The notes beneath the pieces are model-generated. The model was not told where the DNA came from. It saw only the letters and a program-made list of their open reading frames with translations, and ran no database searches. Below, in pieces: positions 39,742-47,430 of a DNA stretch of 64,000 nt. Location of the stretch: IMG/VR virus record IMGVR_UViG_3300045999_010503, positions 1 through 64,000 of that record; one strand, 5' to 3'. This DNA comes from a virus. Positions within the stretch are counted from its first letter, which is position 1; each line of letters begins with the position of its first letter. The position numbers were made by a program, and so were the translations under genes.

Positions 39742-41522
39742 TCTTGCTTCGGCTTGGAGTCAACCGGCGCCCCGTCCCCGGACTCGCCCGGCGGCTTGGG
39801 CTCGGGCGGGAGATTGGCTTCGATGGCGACGGGCTGGGGTTCGGGCACGATCGCCTCGGCGACCGCAGGATCGAGCTCGTAGATGCCGACGAGCAGGTTG
39901 ATGACAGCGTCGCGGGGGAGGATGCCGCCGGCCACCTTCTCCAGGACGTCCGCCAGGATGCGGAGGGCGCCGTCGCCGATGTCGGCGGTGGTGGGCTGGG
40001 GCGGCTCGACCGCGGCAGCGGCGGCGGCGAGCTGGTTGGATGCGTCGGGGAATCGGCCGAGCGCGACCATCTCGACGGGCACGCCGGCCTGGGCGCACTT
40101 GTCGCGGACGATGATGGCCTCTTTGACCATCTGGTCGATGAGGTCCTCGAAGTCGTAGCCCTCTTCGCCGGCGATTTCGGACGCGGACTTGAGGCCGGCC
40201 TGGAGAAGCTCGAGGTTCGCGGTGGTGTCGTAGCCGGTGTCGGCGGTGAGGTGCTTGCCGAACTGCCAGCGGCCGTTGTCGAAGTTGATGCCCTTGGGCG
40301 GAGCGGGGAGCTCGCCGAGGGCGATGGCGTTGGAGAGGACGGCGCGCTTGATCTTGTTCAGGACGCTCGTGACCAGGATCTCCTGCCAACGCTCGAAGAG
40401 GCGCTGGAGCTGCATGGCCTCGAGGCGCACGGTCGCGCCGCCGAAGCGGCTCATGTCGAAGAAGCCGAAGGGCACGTTGAGGCCCATCGCGATGTCGCGG
40501 AGGGCGGCCTCGATGTAGGCGGCGAAGGCGCCGGCGGCGCGGGCGCCAGGGTTGAAGGGGGTGACGCCCTCGTTCGATTTGAGGCGGAGGAGCTTGTTGG
40601 GCTGGACCTGCTCGGTGGGGTTGCCGTTGGCGTCCTTGGAGACGCCGTCCCAGAGGCCGGCGCTACCCGCGCCCGCCTTGGCGAGCGGGTCGGTGACGGT
40701 GATGACGCCCGCGATGGACGCGGCCCACTTGGCAGCGCCGCGCTCGAAGGCGAACATCTCGTAGAGGTCGCGGGCCGGGCCGACGATAGGCGCGAGCCAG
40801 GAGACGCTGCGGTATTCGTCGGTGCGGAGCGGCTTGGAAAGGAGGAAGAAGTTCTGCGCGTCGGCGGTGACCTCGAACTCGTAGCGCGTGGTCTTCCGGT
40901 CGCGTTTGTAGATGTCGTAGCCGACGGGCTGGCCGAAGGCGTTGAGCCGGATGCCCTGGACGTAGTCGTCCTCGGTCTGCGTCGCGACGCGGTTCGGGTC
41001 GCCGATGCGGTCGGCCTCGATGCACTGGATCTGGAGCTTGGGGCCGTTGCGGACCAAGTAGAAGCCGAAGTCGCCGTCGCGGAGGGCGGAGCGGAAGCCG
41101 AGCTCGACGAGCATGCGGAAGTTCCGGCGGCCGGTGATGTCGGCGGTGTTCTCGCACCAGTTGTGCCAGTAGGTCTCGATCAGGGAGTCGTAGGCCGGGT
41201 CGCCGGACTGAGACTGGTAGAGGACCTGGGCGGTGACGTATTGGGAGATGCGGTCGAGAACACAGCGGACGATGGGCATGTTCCGCTCGAGGTCGCGGGC
41301 CTCCCAGATGAGCTTCAGGCGATCCTGCGCCATCTTGGCGGTCTCGCTGCTGGCGTTCTTCGTCATGCCACCACTACCGCCGCGGGCCATGCCGGGGTTG
41401 GCGGCGTCGTAGCCGAAGAGGGTGAGTCGGTCCTTCGCGATGGCACGCTGAAGGGCGTAGGTCGGGGCGATGGCCGCGATGGCGCGGTCCAGGAAGTTCG
41501 GTTTACGGGTGTCGGCGGCCAC
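39738..41522 (-). CDS. Portal protein (lambda gpB-like)
   Basis: 594 residues from GTG at 41522. RPNIVRCVLDRISQYV-type sequence, WCENTADITGRRNFRMLVELGFRSALRDGDFG, CIEADRI and GLNVPFGFFDMSRFGGATVRLEAMQLQRLFERWQE match gpB-type portals. It forms the DNA channel at one capsid vertex and binds terminase. A Pro-rich tail is added at the end. GGTTGAC lies 14 nt before the start. Confidence 0.87.
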   Translation of the reverse strand: MAADTRKPNFLDRAIAAIAPTYALQRAIAKDRLTLFGYDAANPGMARGGSGGMTKNASSETAKMAQDRLKLIWEARDLERNMPIVRCVLDRISQYVTAQVLYQSQSGDPAYDSLIETYWHNWCENTADITGRRNFRMLVELGFRSALRDGDFGFYLVRNGPKLQIQCIEADRIGDPNRVATQTEDDYVQGIRLNAFGQPVGYDIYKRDRKTTRYEFEVTADAQNFFLLSKPLRTDEYRSVSWLAPIVGPARDLYEMFAFERGAAKWAASIAGVITVTDPLAKAGAGSAGLWDGVSKDANGNPTEQVQPNKLLRLKSNEGVTPFNPGARAAGAFAAYIEAALRDIAMGLNVPFGFFDMSRFGGATVRLEAMQLQRLFERWQEILVTSVLNKIKRAVLSNAIALGELPAPPKGINFDNGRWQFGKHLTADTGYDTTANLELLQAGLKSASEIAGEEGYDFEDLIDQMVKEAIIVRDKCAQAGVPVEMVALGRFPDASNQLAAAAAAVEPPQPTTADIGDGALRILADVLEKVAGGILPRDAVINLLVGIYELDPAVAEAIVPEPQPVAIEANLPPEPKPPGESGDGAPVDSKPKQE

Positions 41523-41543
41523 GGCTCTGTGGCGCCGTCAACC

Positions 41544-41831
41544 TCAGAGCACGGACTTGCTGCCCTGGCACTTCCACTTCCGGCGAGAGAGGTTGTTCGG
41601 GCTGTTCGGATCGCTGCGCCAGTCGCCCTTGATTTTCGCGCTGCGCGCGCAATAAGAGTCCCCCTTGCTAGTCCCAGGACGGATGCGGTCGCCGCCGTCG
41701 GCCGCCTTGCCGGCCTGGCCGTAGCGGACGGTGCGCGTGCGCCCCGTCTCGGGGTTCTTCACGACTTTGGTGAAGCGTTTCCCGGTCGAAAACTCGATGA
41801 GGGCGAGGCGGGCTTCGATCTTCGGGTTCAC
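41544..41831 (-). CDS. Small basic protein (DUF6321-like)
   Basis: 95 residues from GTG at 41831. The end, GDSYCARSAKIKGDWRSDPNSPNNLSRRKWKC, is the pattern seen in a family of short phage proteins of unknown role. Basic throughout. It lies between the portal and the gpW-like gene, so a head or packaging accessory role is likely. Confidence 0.65.
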   Translation of the reverse strand: MNPKIEARLALIEFSTGKRFTKVVKNPETGRTRTVRYGQAGKAADGGDRIRPGTSKGDSYCARSAKIKGDWRSDPNSPNNLSRRKWKCQGSKSVL

Positions 41832-42091
41832 CAGTTACCTCCGATGCGGACGCCGCTGAAGTCGGGGATCAGGGGCTTGTTGCCGACGCCGTTGCTCGGG
41901 CTGCGCTCGTTCTTGACCTGGTAGGCCGCCTCGAGGCGGTCGCGGATCTCCGCGGTCGAGCGCGAGTAGGAACGGTTGCCCTCGGTCTGGGCGTTGAAGG
42001 TGTTACGGCTCTGCCCCTCCAGCCACGTGATCTCGGCGTCGAGCTTGGCGTCGTCGTAGTTGCGGTAGACCGAATACCATTCCGGGGACAT
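41828..42091 (-). CDS. gpW-like head-tail joining protein
   Basis: 87 residues from ATG at 42091. YDDAKLDAEITWLEGQSRNTFNAQTEGNRSYSRSTAEIRDRLEAA fits the helical gpW pattern of small head completion proteins. It is coupled to the next gene by 4 nt. GGTTGAC lies 14 nt before the ATG and includes the stop of the upstream gene. Confidence 0.65.
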   Translation of the reverse strand: MSPEWYSVYRNYDDAKLDAEITWLEGQSRNTFNAQTEGNRSYSRSTAEIRDRLEAAYQVKNERSPSNGVGNKPLIPDFSGVRIGGNW

Positions 42092-42106
42092 GCCTCGGCG
42101 CACGAG

Positions 42107-42307
42107 TCAACCCGCGCCAACCCTCGCCAGCGTGAAGGTCTTCTTGAACGCCTTCAAATCGCCGCGCCAGGTCATGCCCGCGCCGCCACCCGTGCCAACC
42201 TCGCTCCAAAGGACCATGTCCTGCGGATTGACCTCGACGACGCGGAAGACGTGGCCGGCCAGCGGGCCCGACTGAGACACGGCTTTGAAACGACGGTCCC
42301 AGTTCAT
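42107..42307 (-). CDS. Small hypothetical protein
   Basis: 66 residues, beta-rich: MNWDRRFKAVSQSGPLAGHVFRVVEVNPQDMVLW. Its stop TGA is part of the GGTTGAC box of the next gene. It overlaps the preceding gene by 4 nt. Function unknown. Confidence 0.6.
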   Translation of the reverse strand: MNWDRRFKAVSQSGPLAGHVFRVVEVNPQDMVLWSEVGTGGGAGMTWRGDLKAFKKTFTLARVGAG

Positions 42308-42945
42308 GCGAGGTCGCGGAAGATGGGGGCAAGAATCTTGCGGAGCTCGACGCGCATGACCGGGGTCATGCCCGAGCGCGCGGCATTGTAGTCGCGCGCG
42401 AACTGGCGCGTGGTCTCGAAGATCGAGGTGGTGCCGGCGTCGGCCCGCTCGGGGGCGTGCTCGGCGTGGTCGCGGCGGAGCCTGTCGCGGAGCTGGCGGA
42501 CGCTGACCCCGCCCTGGCTCACGTAGTCGACCCAGGCCTCGTGCTCATCGGGGTCGGCGCGGCCAACGATCTCGACGGCGTGGCTGAAGGTGACGTGGTC
42601 CCGACGTCGGGAAATGGGGAGCCGACGGCAGACGGTGGCGGCATTGCGGAGGGTCTGCTCGGCGAGGCCGGTCTTCTCGGATATGTCGGCGTAGAGCTCG
42701 GACGGCTCACGGTCGCCCCAGTGGCTCTTGCGGAAGCGGTCGTTGCCGTAGACCAGCCAATCACCGATGGCCCAGGTCGCCATGCGGTTCACGTCGACGA
42801 CGGCGCGGCCGACGCGCATCCAGTCGTCGTAGCTGAGGCCGTCAGGGATGACGAGGCCGTTGCGTTCGGGGATCACGCCCTCCGGGAGCGGCGCGATCGA
42901 GGCGGAGGGGGCTGCGGTTGGTGAGAGCGTATTGGCGGCTTGCAT
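42304..42945 (-). CDS. Helical protein with HTH-like segment
   Basis: 213 residues from ATG at 42945; an in-frame GTG at 43005 would lengthen it. LSYDDWMRVGRAVVDVNRMATWAIGDWLVYGNDRF, then YADISEKTGLAEQTLRNAATVCRRLP, looks like an HTH. CCCGACGTCGGG lies inside at 42600-42611. Its N-terminal coding part overlaps the end of the next gene. Possibly a DNA-binding packaging or regulatory factor. Confidence 0.6.
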   Translation of the reverse strand: MQAANTLSPTAAPSASIAPLPEGVIPERNGLVIPDGLSYDDWMRVGRAVVDVNRMATWAIGDWLVYGNDRFRKSHWGDREPSELYADISEKTGLAEQTLRNAATVCRRLPISRRRDHVTFSHAVEIVGRADPDEHEAWVDYVSQGGVSVRQLRDRLRRDHAEHAPERADAGTTSIFETTRQFARDYNAARSGMTPVMRVELRKILAPIFRDLA

Positions 42946-43270
42946 GGGCGGATTTGTTGTTGAACGACAGGGGGAGGTGGAGGTCGGCGCGGATCTTGCC
43001 GACACGCTTAGACACGGCGGCTTTGGTGATGCCGTGTCGGGCGCCTACGGTGGTCATGGTCTCGCCCTCCAGTTCGGCATCGCCGAGGGCGAGGTAGAGG
43101 CAGTCGACCGTCAGGCGGGCGCGAGGCTGGGAGCGGACGTAACTCACGAGCCTGCGAGCGAACTCGAGCGACTCGGCGGCGTGATTGGCGGTGGGCTGGG
43201 GCGGCTCCTCATCGACTTCGTCGTAAGGAAACTCGGTGGCCAGCTCCCGGGAGTTCTCATGCAGCGGCAT
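42842..43270 (-). CDS. HTH protein, possible regulator
   Basis: 142 residues from ATG at 43270. DCLYLALGDAELEGETMTTVGARHGITKAAVSKRVGKIRADLHL carries a sigma-70 region 4 like helix-turn-helix (GITKAAVSKRVGKI). It overlaps the preceding gene by about 100 nt at its 3' end, where codon use is less clear, so its C-terminus may be uncertain. It lies just after the terminase gene and could control late genes. Confidence 0.6.
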   Translation of the reverse strand: MPLHENSRELATEFPYDEVDEEPPQPTANHAAESLEFARRLVSYVRSQPRARLTVDCLYLALGDAELEGETMTTVGARHGITKAAVSKRVGKIRADLHLPLSFNNKSAHASRQYALTNRSPLRLDRAAPGGRDPRTQRPRHP

Positions 43271-43304
43271 CGGGACGATAGACCGCTGAGAACGAGACTC
43301 AGTG

Positions 43305-46238
43305 TCAAGAGCGATTGTTAGGAGTTGTTATCTCCATGAGGCCGGTGGCGCAGGCGGCGGCGAGGGCCATTCGGAGGCAGTTGCCGGCGATGCTCGGGAA
43401 TCCCTTGCGGCGGACGATCAAAGTGCCGTTGGGGACCGTCGCGCAGTAGACCGGGCCGGAGTAGGGCACCTTCTCGACGAGGAACTTGTTCTTGCAGTCG
43501 CGGAGGAGGACGTGAGGGATGTTGCGAACTGTTACCCGGTAGTGGGGTAGAGCCACGCCGGAGCGCCCAGCGATGTTCCAGACGCCCTCGGGCATCGCGA
43601 CCGTGCGCGAGGTGAGGCCAACCTTCAGAAGCAGTTCGGCCGTGTCGTCCGCGAGCTGCTTGCTCGTGGTGGAGAGAAGGCGCTTCTTGCCCAAGTGGCC
43701 GTCCCCGAGAAACAGGCCCGCGAGATAGGCAGAGATGACGCGGGGGGTGGCATCTTTGATCCACTGCGGAACTCGCTTGTTCTCGGCCAGATGACCGCAC
43801 TCGGAGACGAGCGCGGTGAGCTGCTGGTTTCCGGCGTAATAGGTGCCGCGCTTATTGCGACTGAACTTCCACGGGAGCCGGCTGAGGGTTTCGCGCCACA
43901 GCGCGCCATCGCGGACGGTGCCGACCTTCTGAGACACGTCGGTCTGGCTCGACCCGTCCCGACGTCGGTATAGGCAGCCCTCCGCGGTGAACCAGCCGAG
44001 GAATCGGGCCAACACCTCGCGATCCACTTCCGTCGCTTTCATGCAGCGGGTGGCGGGTATTTGAACTGGCCCAGTGAGGCCATCGCCCTCCCACACGGAC
44101 GCCGTGACCTTGATGCGGTCCCAAAGGGTGAGCTCATCGGCGCGCTTGATTGAGTCGACGAAGCGTTGGCGGAGCGTGCCGAACTCGTCGCGGAAATGCC
44201 GACGCTCCTCGACGACCATGCGGTGGTCGGGCGTGACCGCGAACGACATCGCGCGGTGCTTGCACTCGAGCAGGTGACCGTCGTGGTGCTTAGCGATGAG
44301 GGCCTCGGGGCGGTGGTATTCGATCTGGTCGCGGTCCAGGTTCACCGTCGCGAAAAGGCTGTCGTGGCTCACCTCGGTCCACTTCTTCCAGCCGTCGCGG
44401 GTAAGCACCTCAGTCTCGGGGTCAAAACACGAGCCCCAGTGATCGTCGGGGCGCTTCTGCACCCACTCGGTCTCGATCACGCCGTTGGCCTTCTCGTTGT
44501 CCCGGCGCTCGTAGGCGGTGAGCTGCATCTTGAACTCGTGGAGGTCATCGCCGTTGCCATTGATCTCAAACCGCGGGCCGACGCCGCGCATGCAGGCCTC
44601 CGCGCGGTCGAGCATGGAGGACTTGCTGAAGAGGAGCTGACGGAGCGGGGCGGCGCGGCCCGCCTGCTCGCTGCCGAGGTAGGGGTCGACGAAGGACCAG
44701 GTGTAGGGCAGGCGCAGGGTCTTGCCGTCGCCGAGCGCGAGGGTGTAGTGCGGGGCCTTGTCGCCCTTCATCGCTTTCCAGGCGTAGTTGCCGTCGGGGA
44801 GCTGGCCGCTCTCGAGGATGTAGCGGTAGACCTCCGCGGCCCAGTGGCCGCTGTCGATGCCGACGTTGGAAGCGGGGACGTGGTAGGTGGTCTGGAGGGC
44901 GCGCAGCTCCTCGACGCTCCAGGCCTTGCCCCAGGCGACGGCGCGGTGGGCGCCGCCCTGGGCAAAGTCGAAGACGCCCCAGTAGAAGTGCCGACCGCCC
45001 TTGCCCTGGACGTCGACCATCATAAAGCGCCGCGCGGGCACGAAGGGCGGCAGGGTGGCGTCGTTGAAGTCGACGACGCGGTCGTCGATGTAGCTGTCGG
45101 ATTTGCCGTAGCGCATCCGGTCGGTCCAGGGCTGACCGAGCTTCTCGGTGATGAAGGCCTTCAGCGGCTCGAAGTCGCCGTAGTCGTTGGCGATCTCGGC
45201 CTGGACGAACTGCTGCACGAGGGCCGACCATTTGATCCAGTAGGGTAGGAGGGCGTTCCAGGTGTAGCTGCGGCGCTCGGCGGGGGCGCTGGGGTTGTGC
45301 GGCACCCACTGACCGCGGTCGGCGAGCGTGCGGCGGATGTCCGGGCGGTCTTGGTGGAGGTGGCCGCAGCGGGGGCAGACGTAACGGACGTGCGGGGCGA
45401 GCTTGTCGAAGTCCCACTTGCCGTCGGGAGTCTTGGCGCCGAGCACGTCCGACCACTTCACGCAGCGGGGGCGGCCGGTCGCGTCGGTCTCGGTCGGGTG
45501 CGCGGCCTTCATGTTCGCCCAGTCGAGCGGGCCGGAGTAGTCGCAGGCCTCGTTCAGGCAGGGGACGTGGTAGTGCCGCTGGTCGCCGTTCAGAAACTCG
45601 TTGTGGACGGTGTCGCGCTCCTTCTCCGGTGTGGTCAGGATGACGATGCGGCTGTTCCAGAAGGTGGTGACGCGGGCCTTGGCCATCGGCAGCGCCCAGG
45701 CGGGCCAGTTGCGCACCTCGTCGCAGAGGAGAAATCGGCGGGGGCGGCTCTGGAGCTTCGCCTTGGCGTTGGCGCCGACCGCCTCCAGCATCATCGTCGG
45801 GAAGAGGATCTCAGTCGTCTTCGCCAAGGTGCGGTCGTCGGGGATGGAGGAGGCGACGGGCGGGCACGACCGCAGAGCGGGCATGAGGCGCTCGTTGCAG
45901 AACTTCAGGGCCTCGTCCTCCGACGACGTGATCCACATGGTCGGGGACGGGTCCTCGGCCACGATCCAGGAGAGGAGGGCCAGCATGGTCTCCGTCTTCG
46001 AGGACTGGGCGGAGCAGAGGACGGTGATCTGGCGGATCGAGTTGTCGGCGAAGGTCTCCATGACCTCGCGCACCCACGGGGAGGTTTCGCTGCGCCACTT
46101 GCCGCCGGCGGAGAGGGCCGAGACGGGCGGGACATAGTAGTCCTCGGCCCATTGCCACGGCGGACGGCGGTCGGCGGGCTTCCAAGCCAACGTGGCGGCC
46201 TTGGCGACCGGGTCGTAGGCGGGGGCAGGGGTGCTCAC
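43305..46238 (-). CDS. Terminase large subunit with intein (gpA-like)
   Basis: 977 residues from GTG at 46238. The ATPase part has the gpA-type loop LCSAQSSKTE and RRFLLCDEVRN (Walker B). The nuclease part shows MMVDVQGKGGRHFYWG and GIDSGHWAAEV. A 350-residue intein (residues 604-953) interrupts the nuclease at GS/CLRMALAAA. After splicing the terminase would be 627 residues, normal for this family. It packages DNA with the small subunit upstream. The last codons hold TAACAACTCCTAACAA. Confidence 0.9.
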   Translation of the reverse strand: MSTPAPAYDPVAKAATLAWKPADRRPPWQWAEDYYVPPVSALSAGGKWRSETSPWVREVMETFADNSIRQITVLCSAQSSKTETMLALLSWIVAEDPSPTMWITSSEDEALKFCNERLMPALRSCPPVASSIPDDRTLAKTTEILFPTMMLEAVGANAKAKLQSRPRRFLLCDEVRNWPAWALPMAKARVTTFWNSRIVILTTPEKERDTVHNEFLNGDQRHYHVPCLNEACDYSGPLDWANMKAAHPTETDATGRPRCVKWSDVLGAKTPDGKWDFDKLAPHVRYVCPRCGHLHQDRPDIRRTLADRGQWVPHNPSAPAERRSYTWNALLPYWIKWSALVQQFVQAEIANDYGDFEPLKAFITEKLGQPWTDRMRYGKSDSYIDDRVVDFNDATLPPFVPARRFMMVDVQGKGGRHFYWGVFDFAQGGAHRAVAWGKAWSVEELRALQTTYHVPASNVGIDSGHWAAEVYRYILESGQLPDGNYAWKAMKGDKAPHYTLALGDGKTLRLPYTWSFVDPYLGSEQAGRAAPLRQLLFSKSSMLDRAEACMRGVGPRFEINGNGDDLHEFKMQLTAYERRDNEKANGVIETEWVQKRPDDHWGSCFDPETEVLTRDGWKKWTEVSHDSLFATVNLDRDQIEYHRPEALIAKHHDGHLLECKHRAMSFAVTPDHRMVVEERRHFRDEFGTLRQRFVDSIKRADELTLWDRIKVTASVWEGDGLTGPVQIPATRCMKATEVDREVLARFLGWFTAEGCLYRRRDGSSQTDVSQKVGTVRDGALWRETLSRLPWKFSRNKRGTYYAGNQQLTALVSECGHLAENKRVPQWIKDATPRVISAYLAGLFLGDGHLGKKRLLSTTSKQLADDTAELLLKVGLTSRTVAMPEGVWNIAGRSGVALPHYRVTVRNIPHVLLRDCKNKFLVEKVPYSGPVYCATVPNGTLIVRRKGFPSIAGNCLRMALAAACATGLMEITTPNNRS
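43380..44429 (-). mobile_element. Intein with LAGLIDADG homing endonuclease
   Basis: The intein starts at Cys (CFDPETEVLTRDGWKKW, block A), has VTPDHRM in block B, LARFLGWFTAEGCLYRRR and SAYLAGLFLGDGHLGKKR as two LAGLIDADG motifs, and ends GPVYCATVPNGTLIVRRKGF followed by SIAGN before Cys+1. All blocks expected for a splicing and homing-capable intein are present; the penultimate residue is Gly instead of His, as in some phage inteins. It sits in a conserved terminase nuclease site. Length 1050 bp. Confidence 0.92.
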
Positions 46239-46729
46239 AGGGGGCTCGTGGAGAGGGCTTGGAGGGCCTCGTCGATCTCACGGCGGAGGCGGGTCTCGAT
46301 GTCGACCTCGCGGGTGAGGCCAATGAGCTGCGGGGCCATGCGCGCGGGGATGGCCTGAAGCTGCTGGCGGGCCTTCACGACCATCTTGCCCACCGACTGC
46401 TCGATCTCGGTGTTGAGGGTGTAGTCCTTGCGGCGGACCTGGAGCTCGAACTGGAGCTTCTCGTTCTGGAGTTTCAGCTTCTCCATCTCCAGCTTCGACT
46501 TGTCGGAGCCGCTACCGACGTTCGGGTCGATCAGGCTGCCGAAGTTGGCGTTGATGAAGGCCTGCCACTCGGCAATCTCGTAGCGGCCGTCCTTCGACCG
46601 GCCGGGGTTCCCTTCCAGCTTCAGGGCTTGCTGAATGATTTTCCGGTCACGGGGAGGGGCAAGGTAGCCCCCGAGCTCGGTTTGGCTTTTGGCGAACCGG
46701 GGGACGGTTCCAGGCTTGCGGCGTGGCAT
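46235..46729 (-). CDS. Terminase small subunit
   Basis: 164 residues. It has an N-terminal DNA-binding helical part (IIQQALKLEGNPGRSKDGRYEIAEWQAFINANFG), then a long coiled coil (KSKLEMEKLKLQNEKLQFELQVRRKDY) and a C-terminal helical part (ARQQLQAIPARMAPQLIGLTREVDIETRLRREIDEAL). Pattern and place directly before the large subunit support Nu1-like function. It is the first gene of the leftward late operon, with GGTTGAC 17 nt before ATG. Confidence 0.85.
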   Translation of the reverse strand: MPRRKPGTVPRFAKSQTELGGYLAPPRDRKIIQQALKLEGNPGRSKDGRYEIAEWQAFINANFGSLIDPNVGSGSDKSKLEMEKLKLQNEKLQFELQVRRKDYTLNTEIEQSVGKMVVKARQQLQAIPARMAPQLIGLTREVDIETRLRREIDEALQALSTSPL

Positions 46730-47183
46730 TTGGAAATGCCGGAACCGTCAACCGGAGCTTTGGCGCGAAAGATTTCTGAGAGTCTGGGCCGGGCTTTACG
46801 CCTCGAAAACAGGTGTAATGTCGGAAGTCGTTGATGGGTTAGCGGCTTCTACGCCTTTACGCCTTTTCGGCAGTTCCAAGTTTCTCTGGGTTGGCGGTGC
46901 GCTTTTGGCCTTCTGTATATATTTATTCTTCTTCAGTTCAGTAAACTAAGAGAAAGAGGTGTAAGGCGTAAAATCGCTGCGGAAGTCGTTGGTGGGAAGG
47001 GAGGTTGCGTCGGTTACACCTGTTTACCGCAAGTGTTTTGCCGTGCCGTTCTTTGATCGGGCGCAGTTCGGGTAACCCCTTGGGGGATTCACCTATGCGC
47101 GGCCCCTTGACGTTTCGCTCTCCGGCCACCACGGTGCGGACTCCGCAGTCTGGAGTGGTATCCTGCTGTGGTTATTTGAGTTG
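46730..47183. promoter_or_regulatory. Control module B and divergent promoter region
   Basis: No gene is supported. About 190 bp from 46790 match control module A (596-882): TTACGCCT-CGAAAAC-AGGTGTAA (46796-46818), the AT-rich CTGTATATATTTATTC run, and GGTGTAAGGCGTAA (46958-46971). AAGTCGTTG occurs at 46825-46833 and 46983-46991. TTACACC also lies near 47014. The region lies between the leftward late operon and the rightward early arm and probably holds their promoters and operators. Confidence 0.7.
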
Positions 47184-47224
47184 AAGCGCCGCCCGTTTTC
47201 TCGGGTGGCGCTTCTTCCGTTTTT
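47184..47224 (+). terminator. Rho-independent terminator upstream of the right arm
   Basis: AAGCGCCGCCCG and CGGGTGGCGCTT form a 12-bp stem (one G-T pair) with loop ttttct, followed by CTTCCGTTTTT. Because no gene lies upstream on this strand, it may end a short non-coding transcript that starts in control module B, or protect the leftward operon. Confidence 0.7.
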
Positions 47225-47430
47225 AGGCCATTTTCCGGCGCCACCACGGCCCAGGATCAAGTCGCTGAATGGTAGGGATTTGGGCGTTTTCGTATCCGGT
47301 TTGTGGATACACTTAATTATACATAAGTAAGCGTAAGTGAACGATTTAGAGCCTGTTTTTTGTGCTTCACGCGGGACGGGGCATCGGGTAAGGTATCGGT
47401 CCCGGGCAATTCCGCCCGGCTCAAATAACC
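47225..47430. other. Possible replication origin
   Basis: TGTGGATAC (47302-47310) matches the reverse complement of the DnaA box (TGTGGATAA) at 8 of 9 positions. It is flanked by GTATCC/GGATAC (47292-47310), and followed by an AT-rich ACTTAATTATACATAAGTAA and GCGTAAGTGA, the latter also in the left iteron block. CCGGGC-AATTCC-GCCCGG (47402-47419) is a perfect hairpin near the next start. No gene found. Origin function is inferred from these signals. Confidence 0.45.

Noticed and set aside
39744-41924. Very long open frame (726 codons) opposite the portal gene
   Set aside because: It mirrors the portal gene in GC-rich DNA. The protein is low in aromatic residues and full of Val/Gly/Asp/Glu repeats typical of antisense reading. 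No domain is visible.
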